A stretch of DNA of 64,000 bases, taken from NCBI RefSeq assembly GCF_015554145.1, contig NZ_JADNHZ010000004.1, positions 1 through 64,000 of the forward strand. The letters are read 5' to 3'. The DNA is from Collinsella aerofaciens. Lineage in GTDB: Bacteria; Actinomycetota; Coriobacteriia; Coriobacteriales; Coriobacteriaceae. Both the position numbers and the translations under genes were made by a program. Of the stretch, positions 32,891 through 41,940 are shown piece by piece. Below the pieces are notes generated by a model. It saw only the letters and a program-made list of their open reading frames with translations, did not search any database and was not told where the DNA came from. Position 1 is the first letter of the stretch; each line of letters opens with the position of its first letter.

Positions 32891-35137
32891 TTACTCGGCG
32901 TCGTGGTGACGGCGGGGCTTGCGGCCTCCGTTGTCGCCGGGACGGCGCGGACGGTCACTGCGCTCGGAGCGCTCGCGACGCGGGCGCTCACGACGCTGGA
33001 AGTGCTCGCCGTCGCCCTCGGAAGAACCCTCGGCGCGAGCCGGGGCCTCGGGCTTGTCAAGACGATCGAGCGAGATCTTGCCACGATCGTCGACCTCGAT
33101 GACGACGACCTTGACCTCGTCGCCGACGTTGAGGACGTCCTCGACCTTCTCCACGCGGCCCTTGGCGACGCGGGAGATGTGCAGCAGGCCGTCCTTGCCG
33201 GGCAGCAGGTTGACGAAGGCGCCGAAGGGCTGGATGGAGACAACGCGACCGGTGTACTCCTCGCCCGGCTCGGGAACCTTGATGATGAGCTTGATACGCT
33301 CGACGGCCTGGTCGACGGACTCGCCGGTGCCGCCGACAAAGACGGTGCCGTCCTCCTGGATGTCGACCGAAGCGCCGGTCTCGTCCTGAATGCCGCGGAT
33401 GACCTTACCGCCAGAACCGATGACGTCGCGGATCTTGTCGGTCGGAACCTGGATGGAGACGATACGCGGGGCGGTGCTGCGCGTGGTGTGGCGCGGCTCG
33501 GGGATTACATCGAGCATCTTCTGAAGGATGAAGGCGCGACCCTCCTTGGCCTGCTGCAGGGCGCGGGCCAGGATGTCAAAGGTAAGACCGGTGGCCTTGT
33601 TGTCCATCTGCAGAGCGGTGATGCCCTCGGTGGTGCCGGTGACCTTAAAGTCCATGTCGCCCAGGAAGTCCTCTAGACCCTGGATATCGGACAGGACCAC
33701 GGTCTTGCCCTCCTCCTGGATCAGGCCCATGGCGATACCGGAGACCGGGCGCTTAATGGGCACGCCGCCGTCCATAAGGGCGAGCGTGGAGCCGCAGGTC
33801 GAAGCCATCGAAGAGGAGCCGTTGGACTCCATGACCTCGGAGACCACGCGGATAGCGTAGGGGAACTCGTTCTCGTCGGGGAGCACCGGAAGCAGGGCGC
33901 GCTCGGCCAGGTTGCCGTGACCGATCTCGCGGCGCTTGGGGCTGCCCATGCGGCCGGTCTCGCCGGTGCAGAACGGCGGGAAGTTGTAATGGTGCATGTA
34001 GCGCTTGCCCTCGGTGGGCTCGATGGTGTCCAGGCGCTGGCCCTCGTTGAGCATGCCGAGCGACAGGACGGAGAGCACCTGGGTCTGGCCGCGCTGGAAC
34101 AGGCCGGAGCCGTGAACGAGCGGCAGATAGTTGTCCTTCACCATGATGGGACGGATCTCATCGGCGGCACGGCCGTCGACGCGCTCGCCGGTCTCGACGA
34201 CCATGGTGCGCATAGCCTTCTTCTCGAGCTTCTTGAGCGCCACGGGAATCTCGCGCTCCCAAGCGGCCTGCTCCTCGTCGGTGAACTCGGCGCGGATGGA
34301 CTCCTTCAGAGCCTCGACCTTGCCGATACGGGAGAGCTTGTCGGCGTCGCGAAGGGCGGCTGCCATCTCGTCGTAGTGGGCGAAGATGCGCTCCTGGACC
34401 TCCTCGACGGGCTGGTCGAGCGGGTACTCCTTCTTGACGATGGCGCCGTTGACCTGCTCCCACTCGGCAACAAACTCGTCCTGGGCCTGGCAGAAGGCGG
34501 CAAGGGCCTCCTGGCCAAACTTCATGGCGGCGAGCATGTCGTCCTCGGAGATCTCCTCGGCGCCGGCCTCGACCATCGAGATGAAGTCGGCAGAGCCGCC
34601 CAGCTCCAGGTCCAGGTCGGAGTTCTCGCGCTCCTCATAGGTGGGGTTGACGATAAACTCGCCGGTCTCCACGTTACGGCCGATGCGCACGCAGGCAAGC
34701 GGGCCCTCAAAGGGCACGCCGCCGAGCGTCATGGCCAGGGAAGCACCCATGACGTTGATGACGTCGAAGGGGTTGACCTGGTCGGCGACGAGCGAGGTAG
34801 CGACGATGTGCACCTCGTTGCGGAAGCCGTCCGGGAAGCTCGGGCGAATCGGACGGTCGATCATGCGCGCGGTGAGCGTGGCCTTCTCGCTGGGACGGCC
34901 CTCACGCTTGAGGTAACCACCCGGGATACGGCCGGCGGCGTACATCTTCTCGTTGAAGTCAACGGTCAGCGGGAAAAAGTCGTAGTTCTTGCGCTCCTTG
35001 GAGACGACCACGGTGTCGAGCATCGTGGTGTCGCCCTGCTTGACCAGGCAGGCGCCGGTGGCCTGCTTGGCAAGCTCGCCCGACTCAAAGGTGTAGGTCT
35101 TGCCGTACAGCTCAAAGGTCTTAGATACGAGTGTCAT
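32891..35137 (-). CDS. pnp: polyribonucleotide nucleotidyltransferase
   Basis: 748 residues: two RNase PH-like halves with an all-alpha linker, then KH (IPTDKIRDVIGSGGKVIRG, about 575-595) and S1 (YTGRVVSIQPFGAFVNLLPG) RNA-binding domains, then a basic Arg-rich tail (RRERPRRERSERSDRPRR). It degrades RNA 3'-5' with phosphate. It lies downstream of rpsO, the classic rpsO-pnp order, but a terminator separates the two here. GGAGAACA precedes the ATG. Confidence 0.96.
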   Translation of the reverse strand: MTLVSKTFELYGKTYTFESGELAKQATGACLVKQGDTTMLDTVVVSKERKNYDFFPLTVDFNEKMYAAGRIPGGYLKREGRPSEKATLTARMIDRPIRPSFPDGFRNEVHIVATSLVADQVNPFDVINVMGASLAMTLGGVPFEGPLACVRIGRNVETGEFIVNPTYEERENSDLDLELGGSADFISMVEAGAEEISEDDMLAAMKFGQEALAAFCQAQDEFVAEWEQVNGAIVKKEYPLDQPVEEVQERIFAHYDEMAAALRDADKLSRIGKVEALKESIRAEFTDEEQAAWEREIPVALKKLEKKAMRTMVVETGERVDGRAADEIRPIMVKDNYLPLVHGSGLFQRGQTQVLSVLSLGMLNEGQRLDTIEPTEGKRYMHHYNFPPFCTGETGRMGSPKRREIGHGNLAERALLPVLPDENEFPYAIRVVSEVMESNGSSSMASTCGSTLALMDGGVPIKRPVSGIAMGLIQEEGKTVVLSDIQGLEDFLGDMDFKVTGTTEGITALQMDNKATGLTFDILARALQQAKEGRAFILQKMLDVIPEPRHTTRSTAPRIVSIQVPTDKIRDVIGSGGKVIRGIQDETGASVDIQEDGTVFVGGTGESVDQAVERIKLIIKVPEPGEEYTGRVVSIQPFGAFVNLLPGKDGLLHISRVAKGRVEKVEDVLNVGDEVKVVVIEVDDRGKISLDRLDKPEAPARAEGSSEGDGEHFQRRERPRRERSERSDRPRRPGDNGGRKPRRHHDAE

Positions 35138-35244
35138 TGTTCTCCTTTACCCCACAGGCCCCTTGCCTGCAGGCTTCTCATGTGACGCGGGCCCCCTGCC
35201 CCCGCCACGCTTCAGAGCGTGATTGTTCGCGCCCTTACACAAAA

Positions 35245-35271
35245 AGAGCGCCCCGCTGCGCAGGACGCTCT
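35245..35271 (-). terminator. rpsO terminator
   Basis: Plus-strand AGAGCGCCCCGC (35245-35256) and GCAGGACGCTCT (35260-35271) form a 12-bp stem with wobble pairs in the minus transcript, followed by TTTTTGT. Lies between rpsO and pnp, so read-through may set pnp level. Confidence 0.75.
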
Positions 35272-35286
35272 TAGCATGTACAAATC

Positions 35287-35565
35287 CTACTGGATGTTGT
35301 CGCGGATGCCCAGAGCCTTGATGAGCTCACGATACTCGACGATGTCGTTCTTCTTGATGTAGGAGAGAAGACGACGACGACGGCCGACGAGCATGAGCAG
35401 GCCACGACGGGTGTGGAAGTCCTTCTGGTGGGACTTCATGTGCTCGGTCAGCTCCTTGATGCGCTCGGTCAGGATGGCGACCTGAACCTTGGGGTTGCCG
35501 GTGTCGACCGGGGTGTTACCGAACTGAGCAGTCAGCTCTGCCTTGCGCTCTTTGGAAACAGTCAT
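35287..35565 (-). CDS. rpsO: 30S ribosomal protein S15
   Basis: 92 residues, full length (GNTPVDTGNPKVQVAILTERI ... HKKDFHTRRGL-type core, RRRRLLSYIKKND). It binds 16S rRNA in the platform of the small subunit. ATG at 35565 follows GAAAGGTGAAAC; an upstream in-frame extension overlaps the presumed promoter. Confidence 0.97.
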   Translation of the reverse strand: MTVSKERKAELTAQFGNTPVDTGNPKVQVAILTERIKELTEHMKSHQKDFHTRRGLLMLVGRRRRLLSYIKKNDIVEYRELIKALGIRDNIQ

Positions 35566-35703
35566 TGTTTCACCTTTCGTTTCTTGTCGCCCGCGGGCGA
35601 CGCTATTCGCCTCGGACTGGGAAGCCGCCGGTGGAGCGAGCATCCAAGGTCGAGGTACCAACAGGTCGGTATGTTACCACAAGCAGTCCGCGCCTGCGCA
35701 TCA

Positions 35704-36453
35704 TCACCGACCCAACATGAATTCCATCGCACGGAGACGTTGATCGGTGTGCGTCGCAGCCCACACGTGCGAAAGCCCCAGCAAAAAGGCAGCGGTATGG
35801 GGGTCGACCCTCTCGGCCATAAGCGCATCGAAGGTCATGGACATGAGGGCGCGCAGCCATGCGACCTCACCGGTCGACACCAGCTCGGCACCGGGCACGC
35901 TCGACGCGCACGACCCGCACATGAGGCCGCCCGCCTGGGGCGAAAAAAACGACAGCATCGGGTCTCCGCACAGCACGCATGCCGAAAAATCGGGTCGGTA
36001 ACCAACGTGCGACAGCAATTTAAAGACAAAGGCCGCCACGAGCAGGTCCATATGTGCCGCGTCGAGCCCGCTGCCGACAAGTGTGAGCGCCCGCTGCGTG
36101 ATGGCAAAGGTAAACGGGTCCTCGGCGTCCTCGAACGAGCACACGCGCGCGACCTCGGCGATCGCGCTTGCGGCGCATGTCATCTCGTAATCGGGAGCAG
36201 CGCCGAGCGGCGCCTCCATAAGCTCGGCCTGGGAAACCACGTCGAGCGACCGTCCATGCGCAAGCAGCAGATCAACGGTACAGAACATCTCGCAGCGCGC
36301 AGCCAGGCGTCCGCCGGGTTTGCGGGCGCCTTTTGCCACGGCACGAACCTGCCGACCCCGCTCGTCAAGCATCGTCAGGATCAGGTCCGTCTCTTTGAGC
36401 TTCGTCTTATCGAGCACGAGCACTTTCGTGCGATATGTACGAGAACCTGCCAT
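35704..36453 (-). CDS. recO: DNA repair protein RecO
   Basis: 249 residues. The N-terminal OB fold (TYRTKVLVLDKTKLKETDLILTML) is followed by a helical region and a Cys4 zinc site (CVLCGD ... GGLMCGSC). RecO loads RecA onto single-stranded DNA with RecR in the RecFOR pathway. It is the last gene of the dgkA-era-recO string and starts 16 bp after era. Confidence 0.92.
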   Translation of the reverse strand: MAGSRTYRTKVLVLDKTKLKETDLILTMLDERGRQVRAVAKGARKPGGRLAARCEMFCTVDLLLAHGRSLDVVSQAELMEAPLGAAPDYEMTCAASAIAEVARVCSFEDAEDPFTFAITQRALTLVGSGLDAAHMDLLVAAFVFKLLSHVGYRPDFSACVLCGDPMLSFFSPQAGGLMCGSCASSVPGAELVSTGEVAWLRALMSMTFDALMAERVDPHTAAFLLGLSHVWAATHTDQRLRAMEFMLGR

Positions 36454-36468
36454 TCGCGCCGCGTGTCC

Positions 36469-37536
36469 CTAATCCTCGGCGTTATAGCCAAAGCGGCGAA
36501 TCTGGGCCTCGTCGTCACGCCAGCCGGCCTTGACCTTCACGTCCAGCTCCAAAAAGACCTGGGTGCCAAAGATGCGCTCAAGGTCGCGACGGGCGTCGAT
36601 GCCGATATGTTTGATCATCTCGCCGCCCTTGCCGATGATGATGCCCTTTTGGCCCTCGCGCTCGACGTAAATGGTGGCGTGCACGCGCAGCACCTTCTTG
36701 GTCTGCTCAAGCGCATCGCAAATCACGCCCACGGAGTGCGGGATCTCATCACGGGTGCGGCGCAAGACCTTCTCGCGCACAAACTCGGCAACGAGCGTCT
36801 CATCGGAAGCGTCGGTACCCATGTCCTCGGGGAACCAACGCGGACCCTCGGGCAAAAAGTGCGCAACGGTCTCGATGAAGGCATCGACGTTAAAGTTCTT
36901 GACCGACGACGTCACGATCTCGTCGTCATATTCCATAAGCTCGTGGGCGGCCTTAAGCTGCTCCATGACCTGTGCGGGGTCGGCTTCATCGGCCTTGGTG
37001 AGCACCAGGACCTTCTTGGAACGGGCATTCTTGACACGCTCGGCAACCCAGGCGTCTCCCCTGCCGATCGGTTTAGTGGCATCAATCAAAAACGCGACAA
37101 CATCGACATCGTTCAGCTCGAACAGCGCGCTCTTGTTGAGCTCGGACCCTAGACCGTCCTTGGGCTTGTGGATACCCGGGGTATCGACAAAGACCAGCTG
37201 GTAGCCGGGGCGGTTGACGACGGCGCGCATGCGACGGCGGGTCGTCTGGGCCACCGGCGAGGTGATGGCGACCTTTTTGCCATAGCAGGCGTTGAGCAGC
37301 GTTGACTTACCGGCGTTGGGGCGGCCAACCAAGGCCACGAAGCCACTGCGGAAACCGGGCTCAACGTCGCCAAAGCCCGCGAGGCTGTCGTCCTCGTCGC
37401 ACAGGGCGTCGAGTTCCTCGTCGCTCATGCCCTCAAACGGGTCGAACTCCTCGACTTCCTCATAGGCCTCGGTCGCCTTAGCATCCGGGGACTCGTCGTC
37501 CAAAATCTCATCGGTAGGCTGCATATTGTCAGACAT
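36469..37536 (-). CDS. era: GTPase Era with acidic N-terminal extension
   Basis: 355 residues, about 55 longer than usual. Residues 1-62 are a highly acidic extension (EEVEEFDPFEGMSDEELDAL and similar) without homology that I know. The GTPase domain follows, with G1 GRPNAGKST, G3 DTPGIHKP, G4 LTKAD, and then a C-terminal KH domain (GQKGIIIGKGGEMIKHIG). Era helps mature 16S rRNA. AAAGGGATTCCC precedes the ATG. The extension could be a start-site artefact, but its composition is uniform and the ribosome site supports it. Confidence 0.93.
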   Translation of the reverse strand: MSDNMQPTDEILDDESPDAKATEAYEEVEEFDPFEGMSDEELDALCDEDDSLAGFGDVEPGFRSGFVALVGRPNAGKSTLLNACYGKKVAITSPVAQTTRRRMRAVVNRPGYQLVFVDTPGIHKPKDGLGSELNKSALFELNDVDVVAFLIDATKPIGRGDAWVAERVKNARSKKVLVLTKADEADPAQVMEQLKAAHELMEYDDEIVTSSVKNFNVDAFIETVAHFLPEGPRWFPEDMGTDASDETLVAEFVREKVLRRTRDEIPHSVGVICDALEQTKKVLRVHATIYVEREGQKGIIIGKGGEMIKHIGIDARRDLERIFGTQVFLELDVKVKAGWRDDEAQIRRFGYNAED

Positions 37537-37548
37537 GGGAATCCCTTT

Positions 37549-37926
37549 CTAAATAAAGCCGAGCGAGTGGGCAAATACCAGCAAGCCCACAATCGCGGCG
37601 GTGATGGAAAGAACGTATACAGAGGCGGCGGCGATGTCCTTGGCGCGTTTTGCCAACGGATGGAGCTCCTGGGTCGCCAGATCGACAATGGCCTCCATGG
37701 CGGTATTGCACAGCTCGCCGTGAATCACCAGGCCGCAGCAGATGATAATCGTGGCCCACTCGGCAATGTCGAGCCCCACGATGCAGCCGGCAATGATGGT
37801 GCACACGCCCGCTACGAGCATAACCTTAATGTTGCGCTCGGTCTTGACGGCGGTGACGAAGCCCTCCATGGCGTAGGAGAACGACTTTAAAAAGGACGGA
37901 TGGTCCTTGTTCGATCCGGGAATCAT
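37549..37926 (-). CDS. dgkA: diacylglycerol/undecaprenol kinase
   Basis: 125 residues, three membrane helices, with the family motif ELCNTAMEAIVDL (about 72-84) and RAKDIAAASV. In Gram-positives this family phosphorylates undecaprenol for cell-wall lipid carrier recycling. Tightly placed between ybeY and era, the usual location. Confidence 0.93.
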   Translation of the reverse strand: MIPGSNKDHPSFLKSFSYAMEGFVTAVKTERNIKVMLVAGVCTIIAGCIVGLDIAEWATIIICCGLVIHGELCNTAMEAIVDLATQELHPLAKRAKDIAAASVYVLSITAAIVGLLVFAHSLGFI

Positions 37927-37935
37927 AAGCGGCTC

Positions 37936-38445
37936 CTAGTCGTGGGCATGATTGGTGATGGGGCCGACGTGAACGAGTTTGGGGTCCTCGCCGCGCTCGA
38001 GCGCCAGATCGCGCAGGATAGCGTCCTCGCGGGCCTCCATGACCTCGGCCTCGTCGTCCTCGATATGGTCATACCCCAGCAGGTGCAGCATGCCGTGTAC
38101 GAGCATCAGGCGGCACTCGTCGGCAGGGCTATTGCCAAAGCCGGGGGCCTGACGGGCAATGACCTGCGGGGCCAAGATGATATCGCCGAGCTCGAGCGTC
38201 TCGTCGGCGGGAATATCCTCGTCAAAGGCCGAGTCGCATTCAAACGAGAGCACATCGGTGGTGCGGTCGATGCCACGCCACTCGTGGTTGAGCTCGTGCA
38301 TCTCGTCCTCGTCGACATACGAAAGGGAAATCTCGACTTCACGTTCAACGCCCTCGGCGGCAAGCACAACCTCGCAGATGTGCTCCACCTCCTGCGCGTC
38401 GAGCAGCGTATCGAGCTCGGCATCGTTGCTGATCAATACACTCAA
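37936..38445 (-). CDS. ybeY: endoribonuclease YbeY
   Basis: 169 residues. The zinc-binding motif HGMLHLLGYDH (about 122-132) is intact, preceded by the RGIDRTTDVLSFE signature. YbeY acts in 16S rRNA 3' maturation and ribosome quality control. It starts with TTG, preceded by AAAGGAG, and overlaps the phoH stop (TTGA). Confidence 0.93.
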   Translation of the reverse strand: MSVLISNDAELDTLLDAQEVEHICEVVLAAEGVEREVEISLSYVDEDEMHELNHEWRGIDRTTDVLSFECDSAFDEDIPADETLELGDIILAPQVIARQAPGFGNSPADECRLMLVHGMLHLLGYDHIEDDEAEVMEAREDAILRDLALERGEDPKLVHVGPITNHAHD

Positions 38446-39428
38446 CGGGACTCCTTTCGGTCGCGCGAGCGCTGCTCGCGCACGTCATCATAAGCATCAT
38501 ATGCCTCAACGATACGACCCACTAGGGCATGGCGCACCACGTCGGCGCGCTCCAGGTGTGCAAACGCCACATCGTCGACACGGCCCAAAATCTTCTCGAC
38601 ATCCGCCAAGCCACCACGACGACCCACCAGGTCGCGCTGGCTGAGGTCGCCGGTAATCACGAACTTGGAGTTGAATCCAAGGCGTGTCAGGAACATCTTC
38701 ATCTGCTCGGGCGTGGTATTTTGCGCCTCGTCGAGCACCACGAAAGCATCGCTCAGCGTACGACCGCGCATGTAGGCGAGCGGGGCGATCTCGATCACGC
38801 CGCGCTCCATAAGCTCATCGGTGCGCTCACGATCCATCATGTCAAAAAGGGCATCGTAGAGCGGGCGCATGTACGGATCGATCTTTTCCTCGAGGGTGCC
38901 GGGCAAAAAGCCCAGGTTCTCCCCTGCTTCGACAACCGGACGCGTCAAGATCAAACGGCCCACCTCATGGCGCTTGAGCGCGGCAACGGCGAGCGCCATG
39001 GCCAGATAGGTCTTACCGGTACCGGCAGGACCCAAGCCAAAGGTGATGGTATGCGAGCGAATGGCATCCACATAGCGCTTTTGCCCAAGCGTCTTGGGAC
39101 GAATGACACGACCGCGGTATGAAAGCAGCACGTCATCGCGAAGCGATGTGGCCTCATGCTCGCCGTCGCGCAAGACGGCCAGGCAGCGAGAGACATCGTC
39201 GGCAGACAGCGTGCGCCCGGCGGCCGCCTCGCGGAAAGCATGTTCGAAAAAACGCGCCACGAGTTCGACCTCGTCCGGGTCACCGCTCACGGCGATGCTA
39301 TCGCCACGGGCGACCACGTGAGCGCGAACCAAACTCTCGAGCGCACGAAGGACGCCGTCGCCGGCGCCCAAAACGCGCGAGGGATCAATTCCCTCGGGAA
39401 CGGTAAGTCTAATCTTCGAGGCTTCCAT
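38442..39428 (-). CDS. phoH: PhoH-family ATPase
   Basis: 328 residues. An N-terminal KH-like region precedes a PhoH core with Walker A GPAGTGKT (about 142) and FVVLDEAQNTTPEQMKMFLTR. PhoH-like proteins are ATPases/putative RNA helicases commonly paired with ybeY. ATG at 39428 follows GGGAGG; a longer in-frame start would overlap mtaB by over 100 bp. The first 20 bp overlap the end of mtaB. Confidence 0.9.
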   Translation of the reverse strand: MEASKIRLTVPEGIDPSRVLGAGDGVLRALESLVRAHVVARGDSIAVSGDPDEVELVARFFEHAFREAAAGRTLSADDVSRCLAVLRDGEHEATSLRDDVLLSYRGRVIRPKTLGQKRYVDAIRSHTITFGLGPAGTGKTYLAMALAVAALKRHEVGRLILTRPVVEAGENLGFLPGTLEEKIDPYMRPLYDALFDMMDRERTDELMERGVIEIAPLAYMRGRTLSDAFVVLDEAQNTTPEQMKMFLTRLGFNSKFVITGDLSQRDLVGRRGGLADVEKILGRVDDVAFAHLERADVVRHALVGRIVEAYDAYDDVREQRSRDRKESR

Positions 39429-40701
39429 GGACCTCCCTGCGCGCATGGACCAAGCCGGAATCATCGACTCCGATGATAGCAACATCGAGCAGGCACGGGG
39501 CTGTAAGTCCACAGGTATCGTCAAGACGGGCATGATGGAACGAACCGAGCGTTAGGTTGTCACCATACTCGAGCACGGCACGCTCGACAGTGCCCACGCG
39601 ACGACGAGCATCGGCAATAGCGAGCTCCTGCGCCGTGTCTCGCATACGACGGCTGCGCTCGGCCATAACCTCGGGCGGCACCTGGTCGGGCATGTCGGCA
39701 GCAAGGGTACCGGGACGCTTGCTGTAGCGGAACACGTGCATACGCGAGAAACCCACACGGCGGCACAGCGCCAGCGACTCCTCGAACTCCTCGTCCGTCT
39801 CACCAGGAAAACCGACGATGACATCGCACGAAAGAGACGCCTGGGGCAAGTTGGCGCGAATCATACGCACCGTGTCCTCAAAGGCCTCCGCACTATAGGG
39901 ACGACCCATGCGATGCAGCGTCGCCGTACAGCCGGACTGCACGGGCAGGTGCAAAAACGGGGCGATACGCTGCGGATAGCGCGCCATAACCTTAAGCAGG
40001 CGCTCAGAGATATCCATGGGTTCGACCGAGGAAATGCGCACATGCGCAATAGTCGTGCGCTCCATGATGGCCTCGAGCAGCTCATCGATTTCGACATGCT
40101 CGTCGGTCGCGCTCTTGCCATCGTAGGCACCCAGGTTCACACCGGTCAGCACCACCTCGGGCACGCCGGCCTCCTGGGCCTCGCGAACTCGCTCAAGCAC
40201 GGACTCGACGGGCACGGAGCGCTCGGGGCCGCGCGCCTTCCACACAATGCAATAGGTGCAGCGATGGTTGCAGCCGTCCTGGATCTTCACGCCCAGGCGA
40301 GAGCGACCGAGCGCATCGACCACCTCGTCATCGCTGCAGGCGGGAACGCTATCGGACTCAACGCCCAGCACCTCGCAGACACGTTCGGCGACATCGATCT
40401 TGGACGGCTCGGCGATCACGCGATCCGAAAGCTCCAACAGCTCCTCGGGATGCAAATTGACCACGCATCCGGTCACGACCACATAGGGCTCGTTTGGATG
40501 GGCCAGCGCATGACGGACGGCCTTACGGGTCTTCGCCTCGGCCTCGCCCGTAACGGCACAGGTGTTAATGACGATCAGATCGGCATCGTGGGGCTCCACC
40601 ATAGCAAAGCCCAGGCGCATAAGATCAGCAGTGATACGGTATGACTCAACCCGGTTGACACGGCAGCCGAGGTTGACGACGGAAATATGGGGTGCGAGCA
40701 C
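39409..40701 (-). CDS. mtaB: tRNA t6A37 methylthiotransferase MtaB
   Basis: 430 residues. The NLGCRVNRVES start, NTCAVTGEAEAKTRK and radical SAM CNHRCTYC identify MtaB, which makes ms2t6A37 in tRNAs reading ANN codons. The TRAM-like C-terminus is short. It follows dnaJ by 9 bp, an arrangement conserved in Firmicutes. It is the third methylthiotransferase in the window. Confidence 0.92.
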   Translation of the reverse strand: MLAPHISVVNLGCRVNRVESYRITADLMRLGFAMVEPHDADLIVINTCAVTGEAEAKTRKAVRHALAHPNEPYVVVTGCVVNLHPEELLELSDRVIAEPSKIDVAERVCEVLGVESDSVPACSDDEVVDALGRSRLGVKIQDGCNHRCTYCIVWKARGPERSVPVESVLERVREAQEAGVPEVVLTGVNLGAYDGKSATDEHVEIDELLEAIMERTTIAHVRISSVEPMDISERLLKVMARYPQRIAPFLHLPVQSGCTATLHRMGRPYSAEAFEDTVRMIRANLPQASLSCDVIVGFPGETDEEFEESLALCRRVGFSRMHVFRYSKRPGTLAADMPDQVPPEVMAERSRRMRDTAQELAIADARRRVGTVERAVLEYGDNLTLGSFHHARLDDTCGLTAPCLLDVAIIGVDDSGLVHARREVHGSLED

Positions 40702-40710
40702 GCGGGCTCC

Positions 40711-41859
40711 TTAATCGAGGATATCGTCGAGGGCACTCTTGATACGGTCGGTCACCGACTTCTTACCGGAAGCGACGTCATCGCCCATCTCATCGGCAAA
40801 AGCACGGAGCAGCTCGCGTTGCTTATTGGAAAGATTGGTGGGAACGACCACGCGCAGTTGCACGATCAGGCGGCCACGCGAACCGCCACCGCCAATGCGC
40901 GGCATGCCGTAATTATTGACGCTCACGGTGTCGCCGTACTGGGCGCCGGCGGGAACCGTCACCTTAACGACCTCGTCGGGCATAATGCCCTCGACCTCGA
41001 TCTCGCAGCCGAGCGCAGCCTGCGCAATCGAGATATCGCTCACCAGGTACAGGTCATCACCGTTGCGCTTAAAGCGCTCATGGTCGGCGACGCGCACGTT
41101 GACAATCAGGTCGCCCGAAGGCTCGCCGCGAAGGCCGGCCTCGCCAAAGCCGCTCACGCGCAGCTGGCGACCGGTCGAAACGCCGGCGGGAATATCGATG
41201 TCGATCTTTTCGTGCGAAGGCGTGCGGCCCTGACCGTCGCAGGTCTCGCAGGGATGGTCGATAACCGTGCCCTCGCCATGGCAGTCGGGGCAAGGCGAGG
41301 AAGACTGAACCTGACCCAAAAACGATCGCTGAACCGTCGTGACGTAGCCCGTACCGTGGCAGCGACTGCACTGCTTTTCCTGTGCACCCTCGGCCCTACC
41401 GGTACCGTTGCAGTCCTCGCAAGGAGCAAGGCGATCATAGCTGATCGTCTTTTTGCAGCCGAGCGCCGCCTCCTCGAGCGTCACCGAAAGCGAGATGGCC
41501 ATGTCACGTCCGCGACGACGCTCACGACGGCTGCGGGCGCCACCACCGGCGCCACCGCCAAAGAACGACGAGAAGAGGTCGTCCATACCCATGCCGCCAA
41601 AGATATCGTTGATGTCGACATAACCAGAGCCACCGGGGCCGTCCGCGGTGCCGTAACGGTCGTAGTTAGCACGCTTCTGCTCATCGGAAAGAACGGAATA
41701 GGCCTCGTTGAGCTCCTTGAACTTGGCCTCGGCCTCGGGATCGTCCGAAACATCCGGATGTACGGTACGGGCCTTCTTTAGAAACGCACGCTTAATCGTC
41801 CGCGCGTCGGCATCCCTGTCGACGCCAAGCACCTCGTAGTAATCCCTATTTTCCGACAC
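40711..41859 (-). CDS. dnaJ: chaperone DnaJ (type I)
   Basis: 382 residues: J domain with HPD (residues about 5-70), Gly/Phe-rich region (FSSFFGGGAGGGARS), four CxxCxGxG zinc repeats (CEDCNGTG, CSRCHGTG, CPDCHGEG, CETCDGQG), then both C-terminal beta domains. It delivers substrates to DnaK. A GTG start at 41859 is supported by GGAAGGAT. No hrcA, grpE or dnaK is next to it. Confidence 0.93.
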   Translation of the reverse strand: MSENRDYYEVLGVDRDADARTIKRAFLKKARTVHPDVSDDPEAEAKFKELNEAYSVLSDEQKRANYDRYGTADGPGGSGYVDINDIFGGMGMDDLFSSFFGGGAGGGARSRRERRRGRDMAISLSVTLEEAALGCKKTISYDRLAPCEDCNGTGRAEGAQEKQCSRCHGTGYVTTVQRSFLGQVQSSSPCPDCHGEGTVIDHPCETCDGQGRTPSHEKIDIDIPAGVSTGRQLRVSGFGEAGLRGEPSGDLIVNVRVADHERFKRNGDDLYLVSDISIAQAALGCEIEVEGIMPDEVVKVTVPAGAQYGDTVSVNNYGMPRIGGGGSRGRLIVQLRVVVPTNLSNKQRELLRAFADEMGDDVASGKKSVTDRIKSALDDILD

Positions 41860-41940
41860 GACCGAATCCTTCCGACTTTCATTATTGTCACAGTGCGTCC
41901 TATACCCAAGCTGGGCCGACCGCAAACAAAGGGTTTGATG

